This document shows, in pieces, positions 7,244-12,384 of a stretch of DNA of 15,758 nucleotides. Where the stretch lies: NCBI GenBank assembly GCA_018061585.1, contig JAGOTU010000012.1:1-15758 (forward strand), given 5' to 3'. Made by a program: the position numbers and the translations under genes. Source of the DNA: Minisyncoccota bacterium (GTDB lineage Bacteria; Patescibacteriota; Minisyncoccia; Phycocordibacterales; UBA2100). How positions within the stretch are numbered: the first letter of the stretch is position 1; each line of letters opens with the position of its first letter. The notes under the pieces were generated by a model that was not told where the DNA came from, did not search any database, and saw nothing but the letters and a program-made list of their open reading frames with translations.

Positions 7244-7909
7244 ATGGCTGCACCAGCAGGCGGTGGTGGTCCCCGATTCGGGATCACACTACCACCGATC
7301 ACCGTTCGTCAGCCTGTGCGCTATGTGCAGGATCAGACGATCGAACGAACGACGACGGACCCACGGTCCGGCGCACCGCTCTCAGTCGAGCAACAGAAAC
7401 TCGCCGCCTATGAACTGGGTGTGCGTAACACAAAACGAGGAGGAGACACTGCAATGGCAGGTGATGCGAAGAAGGACGACCACGGTCACGCGATCCCCGC
7501 GTGGATCACGAACTTCGTGATCGTTGTCGTGATCGGAGCGATCGGCTTGATCACGATCCAGTATTTCGTCAACAATATGGATCGTGTTGTGAATCCCGAA
7601 CGCGCGGCGCTCGTCGATCTGAAAACGTCGATCGACGAACTCAAGGCCGAGAACCAGAGATTGCGAACCGGCGGTGGAGGTTCCATCGGTGGGGGAGCAA
7701 CGACTGGCGGCGGCACTCGTGTCACCGGCGGCGGAGTCCCGCGCGGAGCGATCACCGGCGGACGAGTTGCGTCTCCGGAAGAGATCGCACGTCGCGTTCG
7801 CCACAAACAGACGTTCACGGCGGTGCCCTGCATCGACGGCTACGTCAAGAATCCGGACAACAACCAGTGTGATCTGGTCGAATGGATCCCCGGGCCCATT
7901 CCGGAATGA
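7244..7909 (+). CDS. single-pass membrane protein with Gly-rich linker and C-terminal Cys domain
   Basis: The 221-aa protein has a soluble N-terminal region (1-86), a membrane helix (about 88-109), a short coiled coil (121-141), a Gly/Thr-rich linker (142-173) and a 44-residue C-terminal domain (177-221) with Cys196 and Cys209. That domain is nearly identical to the end of the 8067 protein, where it follows a signal peptide, so it is probably extracytoplasmic with a disulfide. The start ATG has GGGGAGG upstream; the longer frame from 7172 begins inside the promoter. A second strong Shine-Dalgarno (GAGGAGGAG, 7437-7445) precedes an in-frame ATG at 7454 (Met71). The function is unknown. The shared domain is a mobile module by appearance, and its Cys-x12-Cys spacing with GYVKNP is all I can describe. 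Confidence 0.82.
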   Translation: MAAPAGGGGPRFGITLPPITVRQPVRYVQDQTIERTTTDPRSGAPLSVEQQKLAAYELGVRNTKRGGDTAMAGDAKKDDHGHAIPAWITNFVIVVVIGAIGLITIQYFVNNMDRVVNPERAALVDLKTSIDELKAENQRLRTGGGGSIGGGATTGGGTRVTGGGVPRGAITGGRVASPEEIARRVRHKQTFTAVPCIDGYVKNPDNNQCDLVEWIPGPIPE

Positions 7910-7936
7910 TCTTTCACCCTCCACGGAGGGTACCAG

Positions 7937-7969
7937 CAGACGGCTAGCAATAGCCGTCTGTTCCTTTTT
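7937..7969 (+). terminator. intrinsic terminator, copy A
   Basis: A 10-bp stem (7937-7946 with 7951-7960) with a GCAA loop is followed by TTCCTTTTT. A smaller 5-bp hairpin (7917-7921 with 7926-7930) sits between it and the stop codon. Both hairpins are repeated in copy B. Confidence 0.92.
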
Positions 7970-7976
7970 AGTATCC

Positions 7977-8004
7977 TTGACAAAAGGGGATATTGTGGTA
8001 ACAT
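7977..8004 (+). promoter_or_regulatory. extended -10 promoter of the 8067 gene
   Basis: TTGACA (7977-7982), a 16-bp spacer and TAACAT (7999-8004) with the upstream TGTGG extension. It is followed by the conserved AGGAGGAGG leader. Confidence 0.8.
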
Positions 8005-8011
8005 TTCCCCT

Positions 8012-8052
8012 AGGAGGAGGTCACATCCGTGACATGCCTCAAACGTCCATAA
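8012..8052 (+). promoter_or_regulatory. conserved leader with strong Shine-Dalgarno, hairpin and possible leader peptide
   Basis: AGGAGGAGG (8012-8020) is followed by a 5-bp hairpin (8020-8024 with 8029-8033). A GTG at 8029 lies at ideal distance from AGGAGG and opens a 7-codon frame (MTCLKRP, stop 8050-8052). An overlapping ATG at 8034 is in frame with the main gene. The copy at 8688 keeps the element but not the reading frames, so it looks regulatory. Confidence 0.5.
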
Positions 8053-8066
8053 ATGGAGAACCACCA

Positions 8067-8585
8067 ATGACCAAGCGTTTTTTGGCTTCGCTTATCGTGG
8101 CGGCGGGTTTCGCGTTCTCGATGATCTCGCCGGCCTCGGCGCAGGTTCACACCGGCGGTAGCAATTTCACCCGTGCGGGCGTTCCGTCCGAGGGGGAAGT
8201 GTTGCGTCGTCGTGGCGCCTCCGGCGAATTCGGTCGTAACAACACGATGGTCCCTGGTTCGGAGTCCGCTCCGCGCCATGGTCACGGCCAATACGGTCAT
8301 CGCCATCCGAATCCGCACCAGCGCTACGCGCATGGCGGTGGATATCGCGGTGGCGTGATCGTGGCTCCTGCCGGCGCCTACCAGGAACGGCTCATCACCA
8401 GGTTCGGCGGATCGACCGTCGCGCGTGGTGGAGCCAGGCCGGTTCCGACTCCGGAGCAGGTCGCCAAAATGGTGAAGCACAAACAGACGTTCACGGCGGT
8501 GCCCTGCATCGACGGCTACGTCAAGAATCCGGACAACAACCAGTGCGACCTCGTTGCCTGGGTCCCCGGACCGGATCCGCAGTGA
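8067..8585 (+). CDS. secreted protein with His-rich region and the shared C-terminal Cys domain
   Basis: The 172-aa protein has a clear signal peptide (hydrophobic 6-20, cleavage after ASA, residue 25). A polar region follows, then a His/Gly-rich stretch (70-97, with RHGHGQYGHRH) that could bind metal, a linker, and the 44-residue C-terminal domain (129-172) with Cys147 and Cys160. That domain shares a 68-base identical core with the gene at 7244. The ATG at 8067 is preceded by GGAG (8055-8058). An in-frame ATG at 8034 in the leader would add 11 residues (MPQTSINGEPP) ahead of the signal peptide and is less likely. The gene lies exactly between the two copies of the direct repeat, so it could be gained or lost by recombination. 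The function is unknown. Confidence 0.85.
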   Translation: MTKRFLASLIVAAGFAFSMISPASAQVHTGGSNFTRAGVPSEGEVLRRRGASGEFGRNNTMVPGSESAPRHGHGQYGHRHPNPHQRYAHGGGYRGGVIVAPAGAYQERLITRFGGSTVARGGARPVPTPEQVAKMVKHKQTFTAVPCIDGYVKNPDNNQCDLVAWVPGPDPQ

Positions 8586-8612
8586 TCTTTCGCCCTCCAC
8601 GGAGGGTACCAG

Positions 8613-8644
8613 CAGACGGCTAGCGATAGCCGTCTGTTCCTTTT
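8613..8644 (+). terminator. intrinsic terminator, copy B
   Basis: A 10-bp stem (8613-8622 with 8627-8636) identical to copy A has a GCGA loop and is followed by TTCCTTTT. Confidence 0.92.
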
Positions 8645-8652
8645 GGTACCCC

Positions 8653-8680
8653 TTGACAAAGGGGGATTATGTGCTAGTAT
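8653..8680 (+). promoter_or_regulatory. extended -10 promoter of the 8741 gene
   Basis: TTGACA (8653-8658), a 16-bp spacer and TAGTAT (8675-8680) with the upstream TGTGC extension. It is duplicated from the promoter at 7977. Confidence 0.8.
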
Positions 8681-8687
8681 GTCCTTT

Positions 8688-8717
8688 AGGAGGAGGTCAC
8701 ACCCGTGACATGCCTCA
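8688..8717 (+). promoter_or_regulatory. conserved leader, second copy
   Basis: AGGAGGAGG (8688-8696), a hairpin GTCAC/GTGAC, GTG at 8705 and ATG at 8710 are conserved with the 8012 leader. Here the GTG is in frame with the main gene (12 extra codons) and the ATG is not, the reverse of copy A. Confidence 0.5.
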
Positions 8718-8740
8718 CAAATTCACAACGGAGGACTACC

Positions 8741-9133
8741 ATGACCAATCGTATCGCTCTCTTCGTCGCCGCTGCCGCCTTCGCTATCGTTTCGACCACG
8801 GCCTCCGCTCAGGAGCGTCCGCGTTCGTACGATCCCGCTGTCGGCGCGCCGAAAGCTGCTGTTGCTGCTCCGGCCGCAACGACCGCGAACGCGACCACGG
8901 ACAAGGTGAACGCCGCCAAGGCCGCTGCCATGAAGAAGCAGCGCCAGGAAGCTCAGCAGCGTTTCGCCGGTTGGCAGAACGAAACTGAGCGCTGCATGAT
9001 CGAAGCCGGCCTCTCCAAGGAGAAGGGCCACTTCATCGTGAAGCCGGGCAACGTGCTGACCTACCAGGTCCACGACAACGTCTGGTTGCAGCCCGATCGC
9101 TTCAACCTCGACAAGCTCGAAACCTGCCGTTGA
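8741..9133 (+). CDS. small secreted protein with two cysteines
   Basis: The 130-aa protein has a clear signal peptide (hydrophobic 6-18, cleavage after ASA, residue 23). An Ala/Pro/Thr-rich linker (30-62), a basic helical segment (MKKQRQEAQQRF) and a compact C-terminal part (79-130) with Cys85 and Cys129, possibly a disulfide, follow. The ATG was chosen because GGAGG lies 8 bases upstream, and starting there keeps the signal peptide at the N-terminus. A GTG at 8705 would add 12 residues. It shares promoter, leader and signal-peptide style with the 8067 gene but not the C-terminal domain. The function is unknown. Confidence 0.83.
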   Translation: MTNRIALFVAAAAFAIVSTTASAQERPRSYDPAVGAPKAAVAAPAATTANATTDKVNAAKAAAMKKQRQEAQQRFAGWQNETERCMIEAGLSKEKGHFIVKPGNVLTYQVHDNVWLQPDRFNLDKLETCR

Positions 9134-9155
9134 TCTGATCTTTCAAGAACGGTCG

Positions 9156-9180
9156 GGGAGTGTGTCTACGACACACTCCC
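9156..9180 (+). terminator. intrinsic terminator
   Basis: A 10-bp perfect stem (9156-9165 with 9171-9180) with a 5-base loop is followed by a weak T/C-rich tail. It lies downstream of the 8741 gene. Confidence 0.78.
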
Positions 9181-9198
9181 TACCACTTTCTCGTCTGA

Positions 9199-9234
9199 GT
9201 CTCATTGCAAAGCGTACGCGCTTTCCAGCGAGAC
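9199..9234 (+). other. 36-base imperfect palindrome upstream of the 9274 gene
   Basis: GTCTC/GAGAC form the outer arm (9199-9203 with 9230-9234) and AAAGCG/CGCTTT the inner arm (9209-9214 with 9219-9224) around a TACG loop, with partly mismatched bases between. No clear promoter is visible for the gene, so this may be a leader hairpin or an operator. Confidence 0.5.
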
Positions 9235-9273
9235 CCAAGTGAGGGTCGCCAAGCACAGCAAGAGGAGATACCA

Positions 9274-9795
9274 ATGCGTGCGATCACTGCTCTTTTCACG
9301 CTCATTGCACTGCTCGGCGTCACCTCGGTGGCTCAAGCGCGGTGCACGGAGAAACAGACACCTGCGAAGCAGCGGGTCGTCGAAACCACCCGGGGATTCG
9401 TGCCGGTCGCGATCATCATGAACGCACCCGACGACGAGGAATATCCGCGCGTGCCGATGCTGCAGATGACGTTCGCGTTCTGGATGAAGGGAAAGATCAA
9501 CCTCGTCCACGACAAGATCGGTTACCTGAAGTCGGTACATCACTGTTCGCTCGGTCTCGCGAACGCCAAGGTCCAAAAGACCAAGGTCATCGTGCGAGCC
9601 GGAATGGTGCCGGAACTTCCTGTCGAGAATGCAACGGCGATCGGCTCCCGGGTGATCATCCCGTCGAGCGTGGTTGCGGCCCGTCCCGAAGTCGAACTGA
9701 CTCTCGATTCCGGCACCGAACTCAAAGGTGTCTGGGGGGAGCGGGTCCACGAGGGGAAGCGCATCACGACGCTCACGATCTCCAAGGTCGAATGA
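9274..9795 (+). CDS. secreted protein of unknown function
   Basis: The 173-aa protein has a signal peptide (hydrophobic 3-17, cleavage after AQA, residue 22). The mature domain is beta-rich, with Cys24 and Cys91 able to form one disulfide. Regularly spaced hydrophobic strands (VPVAIIMN, MLQMTFAFW, KVIVRAG, VELTLDS, RITTLTI) suggest a beta-sandwich. The ATG was preferred to an upstream in-frame TTG because AGAGGAG (9261-9267) lies just before it and the signal peptide then begins at the N-terminus. Unlike its neighbours it lacks an obvious extended -10 promoter and is preceded by a 36-base hairpin, so it may depend on read-through from upstream. I do not recognise the family. Confidence 0.82.
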   Translation: MRAITALFTLIALLGVTSVAQARCTEKQTPAKQRVVETTRGFVPVAIIMNAPDDEEYPRVPMLQMTFAFWMKGKINLVHDKIGYLKSVHHCSLGLANAKVQKTKVIVRAGMVPELPVENATAIGSRVIIPSSVVAARPEVELTLDSGTELKGVWGERVHEGKRITTLTISKVE

Positions 9796-9820
9796 TTTGA
9801 CCAAGGGTGGAAACTATTGT

Positions 9821-9860
9821 GCGGGGAGGCAAAGTATTGTACTTTTGCCCCCCGCCTTTT
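9821..9860 (+). terminator. intrinsic terminator
   Basis: A long GC-rich hairpin pairs 9821-9836 with about 9840-9855, with one or two bulges, and is followed by CTTTT. It ends the 9274 transcript shortly before the next promoter. Confidence 0.85.
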
Positions 9861-9873
9861 CATTAGGAGTAGC

Positions 9874-9902
9874 TTGACAAAATGGAAACTGTGTGGTAGT
9901 AT
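9874..9902 (+). promoter_or_regulatory. extended -10 promoter of the decapeptide-repeat surface protein
   Basis: TTGACA (9874-9879), a 17-bp spacer and TAGTAT (9897-9902) with the TGTGG extension. The leader is about 50 bases and A/T-rich, with only a weak GGAG near 9932. Confidence 0.8.
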
Positions 9903-9959
9903 AAACAGGTCGAAATCTATTCACTTTTATTGGAGATTTAGAAGACATTAAAAAACAAA

Positions 9960-11519
9960 ATGGTTATGACAAATGTATCGAAAAACATGCTCTTTGCCTT
10001 CTTGGTCGCAGTAAGTGCAACAGTGCTTTCATTGGGTGCATTTGCCACGACCGTTCACGCTGACGACTACGGTTTCGGAGTCGACGGCGGTGGTTACTCT
10101 GACTTCTCGTCCTACGGCGGTGGTTACTCTGACTTCTCGTCCTACGGCGGCGGTTACGATGACTACTCCACATACGGCGGTGGTTACTCTGACTTCTCGT
10201 CCTACGGCGGCGGTTACGATGACTACTCCACATACGGCGGCGGGTACAGCGACTTCTCGTCTTACGGCGGCGGTTACAACGACTTCAGCTCGTACGGCGG
10301 TGGTTACTCTGACTTCTCGCAGTATTCTGACTCATACAATCCGGGCTACATCGCGACCGATTCTTACAACCCCGGTTACTACGAAACGGATTCCTATAAC
10401 CCTGGTTACTACGCAACCGATTCGTATAACCCCGGTTATTACGCAACTGATTCCTACAACCCCGGTTACTACGCAACAGACTCGTACGTAGCCGAGTACA
10501 TGGACTCGTACGCTGCAGGCAATCCGATCTTGGGTGGCTTCAGCGGCGGAAGCTTCGGTGGCGGCTCATCGTTCGGTGGCGGCGGTTTCTCGATGCCGAA
10601 GTTCGGCTCGACCGGCGGCTGCACGACCTGCCACACACAGACCTACACACCTCCGCGAACGACCCCGGGCTGCACGAACTGCAATCCTCCGCGTCCGAAC
10701 CCGACCTGCACTACATGCGGCGGATCGAATGTAACGAACACGAACATTAACACCAACACAAACACGTGGATCGACAACTCAATCGTCGACAACTCGATCA
10801 ACGGTAGCTTCAACACGAATATCAGCAACAGCGGTAACACGAGCATCACCACGGTGACTCCGGTTCCGGTTCAGCCGATCATTCAGTACCAGCAGCAGAT
10901 CGCAGCACCGTACTGTGTAATAACTCTGCAGAATGCAGGAGCGTACACAGCACAGGCGACACTCGTATGGTCTTCAAGCAATGCCCAGTCCGCGTACATC
11001 ACGTCGATCGGTAACGTTGCTCCGAACGGCACTCGAGTAGTCACCGGCTTCGCGAATCAGACGTACTCGCTCACGGTTACCGGTCAGGGAGGTTCATACA
11101 CTTGCCACACCCAGTACACCCCGACGTACGTTCCGCCGGCTCCGATCACTCCGAGCGTTTCGCTCACACAGATCCCGTACACGGGTCTTGCACTCGGACC
11201 GGTCGCTCAGGCTCTCTACTGGTTGTCGCTCTTCTCGGTCGCAGCAGCAGGTGCATACTTGCTCGTCTACTTCAAGGGAGGTGCGCTTGCAGCCGTAGGT
11301 GCCTCGATGAACCGACGCCAGAATCACTTCGTAGTTTCCGAACAGGAAACTGAAGAAGTCTCTGCTCCTGAAGTAACAGTTGAAGAGGTGGAAGAGGTCG
11401 CAGCTCCGGCAGCGTCTCTCAACTTCCTCCCGACGATGGCATCCGGCCAGACTCGAGACATCATGTCGGTCATCCGTTCTATCGACGGCGCACCGCGCAT
11501 TGTGATCAACCGCGCCTAA
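9960..11519 (+). CDS. repeat-rich Ig-like surface protein with IPYTG sorting-type signal
   Basis: The 519-aa protein has a signal peptide (hydrophobic 10-29, cleavage near VHA, residue 34). Eight decapeptides GGGYSDFSSY (43-122) and five decapeptides SYNPGYYATD (125-174) follow, then a Gly/Ser segment and three CxxC motifs (221-224, 238-241, 250-253). An Asn/Thr-rich stretch (254-300) leads to an Ig-like domain (about 318-385), IPYTG (405-409), a membrane helix (about 413-437) and an 80-residue acidic tail. The end from the Ig-like domain through the helix matches the protein at 1-360, so both are candidate substrates of the sortase at 454. The long tail is unusual for a sortase substrate. 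The start could equally be the ATG at 9966. It is probably a surface fibre or adhesin-like protein; the specific role is unknown. Confidence 0.9.
   Translation: MVMTNVSKNMLFAFLVAVSATVLSLGAFATTVHADDYGFGVDGGGYSDFSSYGGGYSDFSSYGGGYDDYSTYGGGYSDFSSYGGGYDDYSTYGGGYSDFSSYGGGYNDFSSYGGGYSDFSQYSDSYNPGYIATDSYNPGYYETDSYNPGYYATDSYNPGYYATDSYNPGYYATDSYVAEYMDSYAAGNPILGGFSGGSFGGGSSFGGGGFSMPKFGSTGGCTTCHTQTYTPPRTTPGCTNCNPPRPNPTCTTCGGSNVTNTNINTNTNTWIDNSIVDNSINGSFNTNISNSGNTSITTVTPVPVQPIIQYQQQIAAPYCVITLQNAGAYTAQATLVWSSSNAQSAYITSIGNVAPNGTRVVTGFANQTYSLTVTGQGGSYTCHTQYTPTYVPPAPITPSVSLTQIPYTGLALGPVAQALYWLSLFSVAAAGAYLLVYFKGGALAAVGASMNRRQNHFVVSEQETEEVSAPEVTVEEVEEVAAPAASLNFLPTMASGQTRDIMSVIRSIDGAPRIVINRA
10086..10325 (+). 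repeat. tandem 30-bp repeats (8 units, GGGYSDFSSY)
   Basis: Eight 30-bp units encode residues 43-122. Units 2-3 and 4-5 form an almost identical 60-bp higher-order repeat alternating GGGYSDFSSY with GGGYDDYSTY, a sign of recent expansion. Confidence 0.92.
10332..10481 (+). repeat. tandem 30-bp repeats (5 units, SYNPGYYATD)
   Basis: Five 30-bp units encode residues 125-174. They have the same ten-residue length as the preceding array but an unrelated sequence. Synonymous changes separate the units. Confidence 0.92.
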
Positions 11520-11569
11520 AAACGGCGAACCAAAAGTCCGCCGCCTACGTGCCTCCAAAAAGTGAACGA

Positions 11570-11599
11570 AACAGCTCCGACGAAAGTCGGAGCTGTTCT
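11570..11599 (+). terminator. intrinsic terminator of the surface protein gene
   Basis: A 12-bp stem (11570-11581 with 11586-11597) with a GAAA tetraloop is followed by a weak CTCGTT tail. Confidence 0.82.
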
Positions 11600-11663
11600 C
11601 GTTACATTACAGATACCATCCTCTACATCCATACACTTACCGAAACACTCACATATCACATAA

Positions 11664-11713
11664 CCCCATATACACCATACCTACGCTATAGCGTATACTT
11701 GGTGTATATGGGG
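11664..11713 (+). promoter_or_regulatory. 50-bp palindrome covering promoter and start codon of the PaaX-like gene
   Basis: Perfect outer arms (11664-11677 with 11700-11713) and a perfect inner arm (11682-11688 with 11689-11695, core TACGCTATAGCGTA) share one centre, with four mismatched pairs between. TATACT at 11694-11699 is a likely -10 box and the ATG at 11708 lies in the right arm. Autorepression by the encoded regulator is the natural guess. A 24-bp part recurs with one change at 12283-12306. Confidence 0.75.
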
Positions 11714-12274
11714 ACTGTTGAAGAGTGGGGAAGAGCTGTCGCAAAAAAGAATCGCACACGCTATTTAATTCTAGAGAGTGTGAAGATCGCGGGCGTTCTC
11801 GGTATTGCGCTTGTCGCGCCGAACGTCCTAACGGGTCTTGCCAAAATGGGCGTGATCGCATCGCCCCGCACGGCGGAAACTGCAAAACGGTCATACAAAA
11901 GGCTCGTCGCGGCAGGATTGCTTGTATTTGATGGAGGGCATCTACGCATCACACGTCGCGGTGAGACAGAAATGGCACGAATGCTGGGTGCGCGCGCGAT
12001 ACGACCAAGGCGATGGGATGGGAAATGGCGGGTTCTTATGTTTGATGTTCCTGAATACCGTAAATCTATGCGAGACAAGATACGAAGAACTGTAAGAGTT
12101 ATCGGATTCGAACGCCTACAAGATAGTGTGTGGATCTATCCATATGATTGCGAGGACCTGATCACACTACTTAAAGCCGATTTCAAGATAGGGAAAGATG
12201 TGTTGTATTTAGTCGTTGAGTCGCTTGAAGGCGATGGCTGGCTGCGAGCGAAATTCAAACTCCCGAAAGCATAA
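11708..12274 (+). CDS. PaaX-like transcriptional regulator with Cas2-like C-terminal domain
   Basis: The 188-aa protein has an N-terminal helical part. A winged-helix region follows (about 50-92, ETAKRSYKRLVAAGLLVFDGGHLRITRRG), then a ferredoxin-like domain from about 103 (WDGKWRVLMFDVPEYRKSMRDKIRR, then GFERLQDSVWIYPYDCEDL) typical of PaaX-family central domains related in fold to Cas2. There is no cas1 or repeat array nearby, so a CRISPR role is not supported. The longer frame from 11549 runs through the previous terminator; ATG 11708 follows a TATACT box by 8 bases, so the transcript is nearly leaderless. The gene is bracketed by two palindromes with the same 14-bp core, probable operators. 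It may regulate itself; other targets are unknown. Confidence 0.85.
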   Translation: MGTVEEWGRAVAKKNRTRYLILESVKIAGVLGIALVAPNVLTGLAKMGVIASPRTAETAKRSYKRLVAAGLLVFDGGHLRITRRGETEMARMLGARAIRPRRWDGKWRVLMFDVPEYRKSMRDKIRRTVRVIGFERLQDSVWIYPYDCEDLITLLKADFKIGKDVLYLVVESLEGDGWLRAKFKLPKA

Positions 12275-12281
12275 TTGAGAA

Positions 12282-12317
12282 CACACCACACCTACGCTAT
12301 AGCGTAGGTGTGGTGTG
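12282..12317. promoter_or_regulatory. 36-bp perfect palindrome downstream of the PaaX-like gene
   Basis: Arms of 18 bases are fully complementary with no loop. It lies between convergent genes but has no T tract on either side, so it is not a classical terminator. Its left half and core match the promoter palindrome at 11672-11695 in 23 of 24 bases. Confidence 0.8.
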
Positions 12318-12384
12318 GTGCTTCGGAGACGGAAGATGTGGCGCTCGGTTCGTACGAGCTGGTACGAGTAGGACGAGGAAGAAA

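Larger units (their letters stand above)
7802..8041 (+). repeat. 240-bp direct repeat, copy A
   Basis: This aligns without net gaps to 8478-8717, offset 676. It includes the last 36 codons of the 7244 gene (68 identical bases, 7802-7869), its stop, a GATCTTTC motif, a small hairpin, the terminator, the next promoter and the conserved leader. Confidence 0.92.
8478..8717 (+). repeat. 240-bp direct repeat, copy B
   Basis: This is the second copy of the unit at 7802-8041. The coding core (8478-8545) is identical. The gene ends and AT-rich parts of the promoter have diverged, while terminator stem, -35, extended -10 and leader are kept. Confidence 0.92.

Noticed and set aside
7900..9240. Integron cassette array with attC sites
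   Set aside because: Small genes separated by palindromes resemble cassettes, but the palindromes are ordinary terminators, no GTTRRRY/RYYYAAC core pairs are seen, and each gene has its own promoter. No integrase is present.
10620..10634. Cytochrome c heme site (CTTCH) in the surface protein
   Set aside because: It is a single CxxCH in a row of three CxxC motifs, in a low-complexity linker and with no cytochrome-like surroundings. A chance match is more likely.
11549..11707. N-terminal extension of the PaaX-like protein
   Set aside because: The extension runs through a terminator and the palindromic promoter, and its residues look like translated non-coding DNA.
11708..12274. Cas2 of a CRISPR system
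   Set aside because: The C-terminal part has the Cas2-like fold pattern, but a winged-helix region precedes it as in PaaX-type regulators, and there is no cas1, other cas gene or repeat-spacer array in the window.
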